A DNA stretch of 64,000 nt, from contig CAZYHR010000001.1 of NCBI GenBank assembly GCA_964647395.1, positions 1-64,000 of the forward strand. Direction: 5' to 3'. Source of the stretch: Phosphoribacter sp964647395. Its GTDB lineage: Bacteria > Actinomycetota > Actinomycetes > Actinomycetales > Dermatophilaceae. The position numbers were made by a program, and so were the translations under genes. This document shows positions 33,830 through 42,141 of this stretch, one piece after another (position 1 is the stretch's first letter; each line of letters starts with the position of its first letter). The notes under the pieces were generated by a model that was given only the letters and a program-made list of their open reading frames with translations, ran no database searches and was not told where the DNA came from.

Positions 33830-33848
33830 TTAGGTTAGCCTTACCTAA
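33830..33848 (-). promoter_or_regulatory. IdeR/DtxR-type iron box and promoter of efeU
   Basis: On the minus strand TTAGGTAAGGCTAACCTAA matches the established 19-bp iron-box consensus (TTAGGTTAGSCTAACCTAA) at 18 positions. A TTGACG hexamer (33854-33859) and TAACCT (33832-33837) form a promoter with a 16-bp spacer. The -10 lies six bases from the ATG, so the transcript probably starts at or next to the start codon and is leaderless; no Shine-Dalgarno sequence is visible. Confidence 0.9.
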
Positions 33849-33885
33849 CTTTTCGTCAAGGGTCGGCGTGGCCCGTTCGGCGCCG

Positions 33886-34887
33886 TCAGCTGAGCCCGTC
33901 GATCCAGCGCCGGGCGGCGGCGAAGTCGGCGTCGCTCATGCCCGCGTCGACGATGCCGCGTTGGCCGTCCGCGCGCGGGTAGGACCCGAGGAAGCGCACG
34001 TCGGCGCACACCCGCTTGAGCCCGATGAGCGACTCGCGGACCCGCTCCTCGGCCAGGTGGCCCTCGAAGTCGATGGAGAAGCAGTAGGACCCCATGGCCT
34101 CCCCCGTCGGCCGCGACTCCAGCCGGGTCATGTTCACCCCGCGCACGGCGAACTGCTCGAGCAGTTCGAGCAGACCGCCCGGCCGGTCCAGCCGCTGGAA
34201 GAGCACGACCGTCGTCTTGTCGGCGCCGGTCGGCGCCGGCATCCGCCCCGGCTGGCTGACCAGCACGAAGCGGGTGATCGCCCCGCCGTTGTCGCCGATG
34301 TCCTCGGCCACCACCCGCAGGCCGAAGCGGTGCGCCGCCCCCGCCGCGCAGATCGCGGCGTCGTAGGGGGTGTCCGGCAGCTCCGCGAGCGCCTGCGCCG
34401 ACGCGGCCGTCGACAGGGTCGGCACGTATGCCGCGTCCGGCACCTGAGTGCCCGCCCAGCCGCGCACCTGAGCCCAGGCGTGCGAGTGGGTGCCGATCGC
34501 GCGGACGGCCGCCAGCGGCATACCGGAGCCGTCGGGACCGGGACGGACCGCGAGGACGAAGGTGACCGGGACGAGCACCTCGCCGACGATGTGCAACTGG
34601 TCGCCGACCGAGAGCGCGTCGAGGGTGGCGCTGACCCCGCCCTCGACGGAGTTCTCGATCGGCACCATCGCGGCGTCGATCTCGTTGGCTCGCAACGCAT
34701 CCAGTGCCGCTCCGACCGACCCGAAGGGGACCTGCTCGCCGTCGTGCGCGGCCGCCCACTGCTGTAGGGCCATCTCGCAGAACGTGCCCTCCGGACCGAG
34801 GAAGCCGTAGCGGATCGGGTCGGTGGGCTGGGCTGTGGTTCGGCTGGTCACGGGGGACTGGCTGGTCTCGGTGGGCTGGCTGGTCAC
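33886..34887 (-). CDS. pheA: Prephenate dehydratase
   Basis: A 333-residue enzyme converting prephenate to phenylpyruvate in phenylalanine synthesis. The dehydratase domain (about residues 27-205) shows YGFLGPEGTFCEMAL, IENSVEGGVSATLD and, close to the active site, the TRF motif in GGAITRFVLVSQ. A regulatory ACT domain follows with NMTRLESRPTGEAMGSYCFS, the ESRP phenylalanine-binding motif. The start is set at GTG 34887; several nearby GTG codons make it uncertain by a few residues. Divergent from the GDT1-like gene. Confidence 0.93.
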   Translation of the reverse strand: MTSQPTETSQSPVTSRTTAQPTDPIRYGFLGPEGTFCEMALQQWAAAHDGEQVPFGSVGAALDALRANEIDAAMVPIENSVEGGVSATLDALSVGDQLHIVGEVLVPVTFVLAVRPGPDGSGMPLAAVRAIGTHSHAWAQVRGWAGTQVPDAAYVPTLSTAASAQALAELPDTPYDAAICAAGAAHRFGLRVVAEDIGDNGGAITRFVLVSQPGRMPAPTGADKTTVVLFQRLDRPGGLLELLEQFAVRGVNMTRLESRPTGEAMGSYCFSIDFEGHLAEERVRESLIGLKRVCADVRFLGSYPRADGQRGIVDAGMSDADFAAARRWIDGLS

Positions 34888-34947
34888 GTCCCGCAGGCTA
34901 GTACGAGGCCGCTCGGGGCCGCGCCGTGGGACTAGTCTGCGAGGCCG

Positions 34948-35583
34948 ATGACCTTCTCCCTCAGCGTCGTGGTCACGGCCTTCTTGCTGATCTTCCCGGT
35001 CGAACTGCCGGACAAGACGTTCGTCGCCACCCTCGTGCTCGCCACCCGGTTCCGGCCGCTGCCGGTCTGGGTCGGGGTGGTGTCGGCGTTCGCGGTGCAG
35101 ACCGTCGTCGCGGTGCTGGCCGGTTCGCTGCTGGCCTCGCTGCCGCGCACCCCGGTGGTCGTCGCGTCGATGCTGCTGTTCCTCGCCGGTGGGGTGCTGC
35201 TGCTGCGCGGCTCGTCCCGGGCCGACGAGCAGGGGCGCGAGACGGAGGAGGAGTTCGCCGAGGTCGCCGCGAGCAAGGGTGCGGCCACCGGGGTCAAGGC
35301 GGCGGTGACGAGTTTCCTCGTGCTCTTCCTGGCCGAGTGGGGGGATCTGTCCCAGCTGCTCACCGCCAACCTCGTGGTCACCTATCGCGAACCGCTGTCG
35401 GTCGCCGTCGGCGCCTTCCTGGCCCTGGCCACCGTCTCGGCGCTCGGCGCCGCGCTGGGCCGGCAACTGCTGCGGGTCGTGTCGCTGTCCACGATCCGGC
35501 GGGTCGGCGGATCGGTGTGCCTGCTGCTGGCCCTGGTCACCGGGCTCGGCCTGCTCGGCGTCGACGTGCCGGTGCTCGGCTGA
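34948..35583 (+). CDS. GDT1/TMEM165 (UPF0016) family cation transporter
   Basis: A 211-residue membrane protein with about six helices. The two family motifs are seen: FPVELPDKTFVATLVLA (Glu19, Asp22, Lys23) and LAEWGDLSQLLTANL (Glu130, Asp133). Relatives export manganese or calcium in exchange for protons. A charged cytoplasmic loop (residues about 88-112) separates the two halves, as usual. ATG at 34948, only 60 bp from the pheA start on the other strand. Confidence 0.9.
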   Translation: MTFSLSVVVTAFLLIFPVELPDKTFVATLVLATRFRPLPVWVGVVSAFAVQTVVAVLAGSLLASLPRTPVVVASMLLFLAGGVLLLRGSSRADEQGRETEEEFAEVAASKGAATGVKAAVTSFLVLFLAEWGDLSQLLTANLVVTYREPLSVAVGAFLALATVSALGAALGRQLLRVVSLSTIRRVGGSVCLLLALVTGLGLLGVDVPVLG

Positions 35584-35649
35584 GTCTTGCCGAGCCGGCG
35601 GACCCGGCGTGGGCGATCTCCGCGGGCGGGCTGCACGCTGACCCAGCTG

Positions 35650-36543
35650 CTACCGCAGGGTGACCTGCCGGCTCAGCAGGCCGTTGCGGGCCCGGCGCTC
35701 GTCGGCGGTCAGCGGGACGGTGGACGCGATCGCCTCGCGCAGCGCGTCGGCGAGGGCGGCGACGGGGTCGGTGAACGACGGCGCGTCGGCGTCGGGGTCC
35801 ACCTCCCAGACCGGCACGAGCAGCCCGCACGAGCGGAAGGCGCCGAGCAGCCGGGAGTCGGGGGTGAGGCGGGCCCGGTCGGCGGCGAGCAACCGGGCCA
35901 TGCCGTCGGTGGCCGACTCCTCGTCGTCGGGCAGGATCCACCGCACGAAGGTGCGGCGCTCGCCGAAGTCGACCCAGTAGACCGACGGCTGCCCGACGAT
36001 CCGGCGGGTCGGCACGATCGAGGAGTTGGCGTGCTCGAGGGAGGCCTGCCCGTCCTCGTCGAGTTCGGCGTCGCCGACCCAGAAGGAGAAGTCGTCGCGC
36101 ACGTCGAGGACGAAGTCGACGGCCGGGTCGAGCAGCGCCTGCAGCCGCGGGCTCGACGCATCCGGCATCGGCACCTGGGTGACCGGCACCCCGGCGGGCA
36201 CCGTGGCGGCGGCCAGCCAGGACGCCGCGATATCGCGGCTCGGGTCGCCGGAGGACGGGCCGGCCTGGGTGGCGACGAGCACCTCGCCGTCGTTGCGGTG
36301 CAGGGCGGGCCAGGCCATCGGCAGCACCGTGGTCACGGTCGCCGCCGCCGGAGCCTGCTCGGGGGCGGCGCCGGCGGCGAAGCGGATCGTCGCCGTGGCG
36401 GCCGGCACGATGTCGCGCAGGGCCACCCACTCGGTCTCCCCGGGCAGTCCCTCGAACGGCCGGCGCACGAACGGTGCCGGTGCCGCCACCGCCTCACGAC
36501 CCTCGGTATGCCGCGTCGCGCGCCGCCTGCTCGCCTTGCCCAT
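35650..36543 (-). CDS. DUF5926 family protein
   Basis: A 297-residue soluble protein of an actinobacteria-specific family. It begins with a basic stretch (MGKASRRRATRHTEGREA), followed by RRPFEGLPGETEWVALRDIV and VTTVLPMAWPALHRNDGEV, blocks I associate with DUF5926. No catalytic motif is recognisable. The start ATG at 36543 is clear. It is downstream of an anti-sigma-type ATPase gene on the same strand with a 58-bp gap, but a functional link is not evident. Confidence 0.78.
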   Translation of the reverse strand: MGKASRRRATRHTEGREAVAAPAPFVRRPFEGLPGETEWVALRDIVPAATATIRFAAGAAPEQAPAAATVTTVLPMAWPALHRNDGEVLVATQAGPSSGDPSRDIAASWLAAATVPAGVPVTQVPMPDASSPRLQALLDPAVDFVLDVRDDFSFWVGDAELDEDGQASLEHANSSIVPTRRIVGQPSVYWVDFGERRTFVRWILPDDEESATDGMARLLAADRARLTPDSRLLGAFRSCGLLVPVWEVDPDADAPSFTDPVAALADALREAIASTVPLTADERRARNGLLSRQVTLR

Positions 36544-36601
36544 GATCGGTGAGCCTAGCGGCCCGATCCCACCGTGCCCCTCGTCGGTCCGGTCAGGGAA
36601 C

Positions 36602-37042
36602 TCAGTGCGTCCGGCGCCGGGAGGGACCGCCCAGCGAGGCCCAGACCGTCCGGCCGGACTTGTCCTCGGTGACGCCCCACTCGTGGGCCAGGCTGCGCAC
36701 GATGCGCAGGCCGCGGCCCGACGTGGCCCACACCGCGGGGGGTGCCGGCCGCGGCACGGTGGGGCCACCCCCGTCACTGACCTCGACCTCGACGACGCCC
36801 GCCTTGACCTTCCAGCGGATCCGCATGGTCCCGTCGGTCAGGGCTCGGGCATGGCGCAGCGCGTTGGCCGCCAACTCCGACACGACGATCTCGGCCTCGT
36901 CGACGACCTGGTCGGAGACGTCCAGCGCCTGCAGGTCCTCGACGACCAGCCGCCGGATGTGCGGCACCGCGTGGGGGCCCCAGGGCACGCGCACGGTCCG
37001 GGGGACCTCCGGGTCGGTGGGCGGCGTGAACTCGACCAGCAT
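36602..37042 (-). CDS. ATP-binding protein, anti-sigma factor (RsbW-like) type
   Basis: A 146-residue HATPase_c_2 protein. The ATP-site N box is VVSELAANALRHA and the G1 box is VEVSDGGGP, with a later GRGLRIVRSLAHEWGV block, all as in serine kinases of the RsbW/SpoIIAB type found in large numbers in Actinobacteria. It probably binds a sigma factor or its antagonist, but no partner gene is adjacent. I place the start at ATG 37042; a TTG nine bases upstream is possible. Confidence 0.87.
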   Translation of the reverse strand: MLVEFTPPTDPEVPRTVRVPWGPHAVPHIRRLVVEDLQALDVSDQVVDEAEIVVSELAANALRHARALTDGTMRIRWKVKAGVVEVEVSDGGGPTVPRPAPPAVWATSGRGLRIVRSLAHEWGVTEDKSGRTVWASLGGPSRRRTH

Positions 37043-37070
37043 CGCGCCCAACGATAACCCAGCCCGGGCC

Positions 37071-37979
37071 TCACAGTTCGATACCCAGGTGCACCCAACG
37101 GCTGGTCACGAGCATGCCGACCCGTTCGTAGAGGCTCAGCGCACCGGTGCGTGAGTCGGTGGACAGCTCCGAGCGCTGCGCCCCGTGCGCCCGGGCCGCG
37201 GCGAAGGCGTCGGCGAGCAGCGCCTGGGCCAGCCCCCGCCCACGCTGGTCGCGCCGCACCGCGAGCTTGTCGATGAAGCCGCACGCCTGCTGCTCGGCGT
37301 CGCTCACCACGACATGGCACACGCCGACGACCGCACCGGTCGGGTCGACGACCAGCCGCAGGCGCCACGGCTGGAAGCCCGGCCGTCCGGTCACCGTCGC
37401 GGCCCAGTCGTCGAAGGCCTGTCGCTCGCGGTCGGACCACTCCAGGAAGGCGTCCTCGACGACCTGCCACGCAGCGCGGACATCGGCGTCACCGGACACT
37501 GTCCGCAGCGAATACCCCTGCGGGAGCGGTCGATCGGGGATCGTGGCACCTTCGGGCAGGGCCAGCACCCAGGACTGCCAGCGGACCTGGTAGCCCAGGG
37601 CCCGCAGCAGCCGCTCACCGTCCGAGCCGGCGGGCACCGGCATCCCGACGGCCTCCGCGCCACGGCTGCGGGCCTTGTCCCTGATCCAGGCCGCGACCGC
37701 CGTGCCGATGCCCCGGCCCCGGTGGCTCGGCAACACCGCCGCGTCGGACCGGTGGCCACCGCTGTGCTCGCCGTAGGCGATCAGCCGGTCGCCGTCGAAG
37801 ACCCCCAGCGTCGAGTCGCCCACGTCGAAACTCGGCCGCCCCCAACCGCTGACGATGTCGGCCAGTTCGATGACCACCTCGCCGACGTCGTGCAGTTCGG
37901 ACTGCGCGATGACCGCGGTGACCGCGGCGGCGTCGTCGGGGGTCAGCGGACGGCTGGTGAGACCGGCGGGCAGGTCCAT
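37071..37979 (-). CDS. GNAT acetyltransferase, tandem domains
   Basis: A 302-residue protein with two GNAT domains, each with an acetyl-CoA pyrophosphate-binding loop: SHRGRGIGTAVAAWIRDKA near residue 85 and DQRGRGLAQALLADAFAAA near residue 245. The layout resembles mycothiol synthase-like and other tandem GNAT proteins, but I see no feature that names the substrate. ATG at 37979. It lies between the ATPase gene and the RNA-repair genes, all on the minus strand. Confidence 0.85.
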   Translation of the reverse strand: MDLPAGLTSRPLTPDDAAAVTAVIAQSELHDVGEVVIELADIVSGWGRPSFDVGDSTLGVFDGDRLIAYGEHSGGHRSDAAVLPSHRGRGIGTAVAAWIRDKARSRGAEAVGMPVPAGSDGERLLRALGYQVRWQSWVLALPEGATIPDRPLPQGYSLRTVSGDADVRAAWQVVEDAFLEWSDRERQAFDDWAATVTGRPGFQPWRLRLVVDPTGAVVGVCHVVVSDAEQQACGFIDKLAVRRDQRGRGLAQALLADAFAAARAHGAQRSELSTDSRTGALSLYERVGMLVTSRWVHLGIEL

Positions 37980-38036
37980 CGGGCCAGGATGACAGCCGGG
38001 CGTCACCCCCGGCAGCCGGTTTTCCGGTAGGCCGCG

Positions 38037-40574
38037 CTACAGCCGCGGATCGACCGGCTCGGACTCGAGCGCGAGCACCGCGAAGACCGCCTCGTGCACC
38101 CGCCACAACGGTTCGCCGCGGGCCAGCCGCTGGACCGCCTCGATGCCGAGCGCGTACTCCCGCAGGGCGAGCGAGCGCTTGTGCCCCAGGCTACGGCGAC
38201 GCAGGCGCTCGAGGTGCTCGGGCAGCAGGTAGTCCGGGCCGTAGATGATCCGCAGGTACTCCCGGCCCCGGACTTTGAGCCCCGGCTGCACGAGACCCTG
38301 CTCGCCGCGGACCAACCCGGCCCACGGCTTGACGACCATGCCCTCGCCACCGGCGTCGGTGAGTTCGGACCACCAGCGCTCACCGGCCGCTCGTGCCGCG
38401 GCATCGGTGACGTCCACCACCAGCCGTCGGGTCGGCCGGACCAGCCCCGGGTCGACGGCGACGAGCCGGTCGACCAGGTCCAGGTGCCAGTCGTGGTCGC
38501 GGGTCTCCCAGGTCGCGCCCTGACCGGCCAGCAGCTGGAAGGGCGCCAACCGGATCCCGTCCAGCCCGTCGGTCGGCCAGACGAACTGCCGGTATGCCGC
38601 GGCGAACGCCTGCGCGTTCTGCGCCCGGATGCGCGTGCGGGACAACGGGTCCGCTACCTCCAGACCTCGAGCCCGGGCCGCCTCGAGCACCTCGACCGCG
38701 GCCGGCAGCGCGCCGCGGGCGGCGGCGCCGACCGCGGCATACTGCTCGCGCAGCAGCGCCTGCGCCTTGGCCGACCAGGGCAACAGTTCGGTGTCCAGCA
38801 GCAGCCAGTCGGTGGACAGCTCGTCCCACAGTCCGGCGGCACCGATCGCGTCGGCCAGCCGGCCGACCAGGCCCGCGGTGAGTGCCGGGTCGTCGAAGAA
38901 GGCCCGTCCGGTGCGCGTGTAGACGACCCCCTGACGCGCCTCGCCGAAGCGCCGTTCGCCCACGGACGCGTCGCGGCAGACCAGGGCGACGGCCCGCGAG
39001 CCCATGTGCTTCTCCTGGCAGACGACCCGCTCGATCCCCCAGTCGCGATAGGCCGCAAAGGCTTCGGCCGGGTGCTCGAGCAGGTCGGCCCGCGCGCTGG
39101 TGTCGACCGGCGCCATGGTCGGCGGCAGGTAGGGCAGCCAACGGGGGTGCAGCGCGAACCGACTCATGACCTCCAACGCGCCGGCGGCGTGCTCCGGCCG
39201 GATCGCGACCCGGCCGTGGGTCGAGGTCTCGACCGACCGGGCGCCCAGGACGTCGTCGATGTCGAGGTCGTCGTCGGCCCGGCTCGGCGGCGGCGGGGCC
39301 AGCGGGCGCGCCGGCTCGTAGTAGACCCGGGCGGCCGGCACCTGCACGATCTCGCGCTCCGGATAGCGCAGGGCGGTGAGCTGGCCGCCGAAGACACATC
39401 CCGTGTCCAGGCACATCGTGTTGTTGACCCATTCGGCGGTCGGTGTGGGCGTGTGGCCGTAGAGCACCATGGCCGAGCCGCGGTAGTCGCGGGCCCACGG
39501 ATAGCGCACCGGCAGGCCGAATTCGTCGGTCTCGCCGGTGGTGTCGCCATAGAGGGCGAAGGCGCGCACCCGGCCGGAGGCCCGCAGGTGATAGCGCTCG
39601 GGTAGCCCGGCGTGGGCGACGACCAGCCGGCCGTCGTCCAGGACCAGGTGCGAGACGAGCCGATCGGCCCAGCGCCGCACCTCCTCGACGAAGTCGTCGG
39701 GCTCGTGCGCCAACTGTTCCAGCGTCTGCGCCAGCCCGTGGCTGACCCGCACCTGGCGTCCGCCGAGGGCGCGCACCAGCTTGTTCTCGTGGTTGCCGGG
39801 CACGACGAAGGCGTGCCCGGCCCGAGCCATCCCCATCGCCAGGCGCAGCACGCCCGGCGAGTCCGGCCCCCGGTCGACGAGGTCGCCGACGAACACCAGG
39901 CGCCGCCCGTCGGGGTGCGTCGCGTCGACCGGGCGGCCCAGTTCGTCGCGCAGCACGGCATAGCCGAGCCGGTCGAGCAGCGCCTCCAGCTCGGCGCGGC
40001 AGCCGTGGACGTCGCCGACGACGTCGAACGGCCCGGTCTCGTGGCGCAGGTCGCTGAACAGCCGGTCGCGCACGACCGTCACGCCCTCGATCTCGGGCAC
40101 CCCGCGCAGCACGTGCACCACCCGGAAGCCCTCCCGCTCCAGCCCGCGCACGGACCGGCGCAGTTGCGCCTGCTGCCGGCGCACCACCTCGGGCCCGAAG
40201 TCACGGTCCGGCCGGGCCAGGGTGCGCTCGATCGCCACGCCGACCGGCACGTCCAGGACGATCGCCACCGGCAGCACGTCGTGCTCGCGGGCCACCCGCA
40301 CCAACTCGGCCCGGCCGGCCTGCTGCACGTTGGTCGCGTCGACGACGGCAATCCGCCCGCGCCGCAGGCGGATCCCGGCGATAAGGTGGACCAGCTCGAA
40401 GGCGTCCGCGGAGGCGGCCTGGTCGTTAGGGTCGTCGGCGACCAGGGCCCGGCAGGCGTCGCTGGACACGACCTCGGTCGGCCGGAAGTGCCGGGCGGCG
40501 AAGGTCGACTTGCCCGACCCGGTCGTGCCGACCAGCGCGACCAGGGCCAACTCGGGGATGTGCAGCTCACGCAT
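38037..40574 (-). CDS. pnkp: Bacterial polynucleotide kinase-phosphatase-ligase (RNA repair)
   Basis: An 845-residue, three-domain RNA-repair enzyme. Residues 1-170 are a 5'-kinase with P-loop GTTGSGKST (16-24). Residues about 180-420 are a metallophosphatase with GDVHG (187-191), GDLVDRGP (230-237), GNHE (260-263) and YGHTP. Residues about 470-845 form an adenylyltransferase/ligase with nucleophile Lys522 in CQEKHMGSRAVAL and motif VVKPW later. In characterised systems Pnkp heals and, with Hen1, seals RNAs such as tRNAs cut by ribotoxins. Its start overlaps the hen1 stop by 8 bp. All three domains appear intact. Confidence 0.95.
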   Translation of the reverse strand: MRELHIPELALVALVGTTGSGKSTFAARHFRPTEVVSSDACRALVADDPNDQAASADAFELVHLIAGIRLRRGRIAVVDATNVQQAGRAELVRVAREHDVLPVAIVLDVPVGVAIERTLARPDRDFGPEVVRRQQAQLRRSVRGLEREGFRVVHVLRGVPEIEGVTVVRDRLFSDLRHETGPFDVVGDVHGCRAELEALLDRLGYAVLRDELGRPVDATHPDGRRLVFVGDLVDRGPDSPGVLRLAMGMARAGHAFVVPGNHENKLVRALGGRQVRVSHGLAQTLEQLAHEPDDFVEEVRRWADRLVSHLVLDDGRLVVAHAGLPERYHLRASGRVRAFALYGDTTGETDEFGLPVRYPWARDYRGSAMVLYGHTPTPTAEWVNNTMCLDTGCVFGGQLTALRYPEREIVQVPAARVYYEPARPLAPPPPSRADDDLDIDDVLGARSVETSTHGRVAIRPEHAAGALEVMSRFALHPRWLPYLPPTMAPVDTSARADLLEHPAEAFAAYRDWGIERVVCQEKHMGSRAVALVCRDASVGERRFGEARQGVVYTRTGRAFFDDPALTAGLVGRLADAIGAAGLWDELSTDWLLLDTELLPWSAKAQALLREQYAAVGAAARGALPAAVEVLEAARARGLEVADPLSRTRIRAQNAQAFAAAYRQFVWPTDGLDGIRLAPFQLLAGQGATWETRDHDWHLDLVDRLVAVDPGLVRPTRRLVVDVTDAAARAAGERWWSELTDAGGEGMVVKPWAGLVRGEQGLVQPGLKVRGREYLRIIYGPDYLLPEHLERLRRRSLGHKRSLALREYALGIEAVQRLARGEPLWRVHEAVFAVLALESEPVDPRL

Positions 40575-42015
40575 CGGCGGCCTCCGCCGGCACCGCGCCG
40601 ACCCGGCGCAGGATCGCCAGCTGGGTTGGCGATCCGAGCTCCGAGTCGACCTCACCGACCGGACCCAGCTGAACCGCATAGCCGTAGGCCGCGCCCACCC
40701 GGTCGCACCAGCCGGCGAACTCCGCTCGGGTCCACTCGAATCGGTGGTCCGGGTGGCGCAGCCGACCAGGCCCGAGCCCCTCGTAGCGGACGTTGAACTC
40801 GACGTTGGGGGTGGTGACGACGACGGCGGCCGGGCGGGCGGCACCGAAGACGTGGCGCTCCAGGTCGGGCAGCCGGTCGGGGTCGAGGTGCTCGACGACC
40901 TCCATGAGCACCACCGCGTCGAAGCCGCGGATCCGGTCGTCGCGATAGGTCGCCGAGCCCTGCAGCAGCCGGATCCGCTCGCGTCGCCGCTCGCTGATCC
41001 GGTCGAGCTTGAGCCGGCGCTCGGCCCGCTCGAGCTCAGTGGCGGAGACGTCGACCCCGACGATCTCGGTGATGCCGGGGTCGGCGAGCAGCGGCCCCAG
41101 CAGGGCGCCCGCCCCGCAGCCGAGGTCGACCACGCGGCGCGCCCCGACGTCGCGCAGGGCAGCCAGCACGGCCTGCTGCCGCTGGGCCACCAGCGGGACC
41201 CGCTGCGGCGGCGGTTCCTCCTCGGCGTCCGGGTCGACCGGCAACTCGGGGTCTTCGGGCAGCGAGTCATCAAGTGCGGCAAGGCGATCCGTCGCATCGG
41301 CCACGTACGAGCGGCGGTGCGCGAGATAGCGACGCAGGATGAGGTCCCGCTCCGGGTGTCCCTGCAGCCAGCCGGCGCCGCGCCGGATGAGCTTGTCGAC
41401 CTCGTCGCCGGCGACCCAGTAGTGCTTGGCGCCGTCCAGGACCGGCAGCAGGACGTAGAGCTGGGTCAGCGCGTCGGCCAGCACCGCGTCGCCGACCAGG
41501 ACGAGGTCCACATAACGCGAGTCGCCCCACTGCGGCAGTTGCGGGTCGAGCGGGATCGGCCGGGCGCTCACCTGCCAGCCGAGCGGGGCGAACAGCCGCT
41601 GCGCCAACGCCGCCCCGCCGCGGCACGGCACCGAGGGGATGTGCAGTCGCAGCGCCAGCGGCCGGCCGACCAGGTCGGGCCGGGCGGCACAGGTGCCGCT
41701 CAGCGCGGTGCGGAACACCTGCCCGAGCGCGACCGCGAGCATCGACGACGCGGCATACGGTCGGTCGTTGACGTAGTCGGCCAGCCCGGGCGCGGAGCCG
41801 GTGAACCGTCGCCCGCGGACCAGGCCGATGGGGTCGACCTCGAGCAGCAGGGCCGCGGTGCACCGCTGCGGGGTCGCCTCGGGATAGAGCACGTAGGCCG
41901 TCCCCACCGACACCTCGAAGCGCTGGACCCGCTCGGGATGCTTGTGCAGCAGGTAGCCGAGGTCGGTCGCGTCCACGGCCGTCGAGTCGGCGGTCCAGGT
42001 GATGGTCAACAGCAC
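40567..42015 (-). CDS. hen1: 3'-terminal RNA ribose 2'-O-methyltransferase Hen1
   Basis: A 482-residue protein. The N-terminal half (MLLTITWTADSTAVDATDLG, HKHPERVQRFEVSVGTAYVL) is the Hen1-specific domain that helps activate the Pnkp ligase; an acidic linker near residue 260 leads to the SAM-dependent methyltransferase with VVDLGCGAGALLG and the metal-site motif MEVVEHLDPDRL, then RHPDHRFEW. It marks the 3' end at the break with a 2'-O-methyl group, which protects repaired RNA from being cut again. GTG at 42015 gives the expected MLLTIT start. Coupled to pnkp; divergent from rlaP. Confidence 0.95.
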   Translation of the reverse strand: MLLTITWTADSTAVDATDLGYLLHKHPERVQRFEVSVGTAYVLYPEATPQRCTAALLLEVDPIGLVRGRRFTGSAPGLADYVNDRPYAASSMLAVALGQVFRTALSGTCAARPDLVGRPLALRLHIPSVPCRGGAALAQRLFAPLGWQVSARPIPLDPQLPQWGDSRYVDLVLVGDAVLADALTQLYVLLPVLDGAKHYWVAGDEVDKLIRRGAGWLQGHPERDLILRRYLAHRRSYVADATDRLAALDDSLPEDPELPVDPDAEEEPPPQRVPLVAQRQQAVLAALRDVGARRVVDLGCGAGALLGPLLADPGITEIVGVDVSATELERAERRLKLDRISERRRERIRLLQGSATYRDDRIRGFDAVVLMEVVEHLDPDRLPDLERHVFGAARPAAVVVTTPNVEFNVRYEGLGPGRLRHPDHRFEWTRAEFAGWCDRVGAAYGYAVQLGPVGEVDSELGSPTQLAILRRVGAVPAEAADA

Positions 42016-42070
42016 CCGCACAGTCTCGGGCACCACGGGCGGGACGTCGACCGGTATTCTGCCCGTCGCC

Positions 42071-42126
42071 ACTGAGCCACTGAGCCACTGAGCCACTGAG
42101 CCACTGAGCCACTGAGCCACTGAGCC
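42071..42126. repeat. 8-bp tandem repeat, seven exact units
   Basis: ACTGAGCC repeats seven times without change from 42071 to 42126. It occupies the centre of the 126-bp spacer between the divergent starts of hen1 (42015) and rlaP (42142), ending 15 bp before the rlaP ATG. Since 8 is not a multiple of 3 and the array is outside genes, unit changes would alter promoter spacing, not protein sequence. Confidence 0.96.
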
Positions 42127-42141
42127 ACGAGGATGGGCGCC

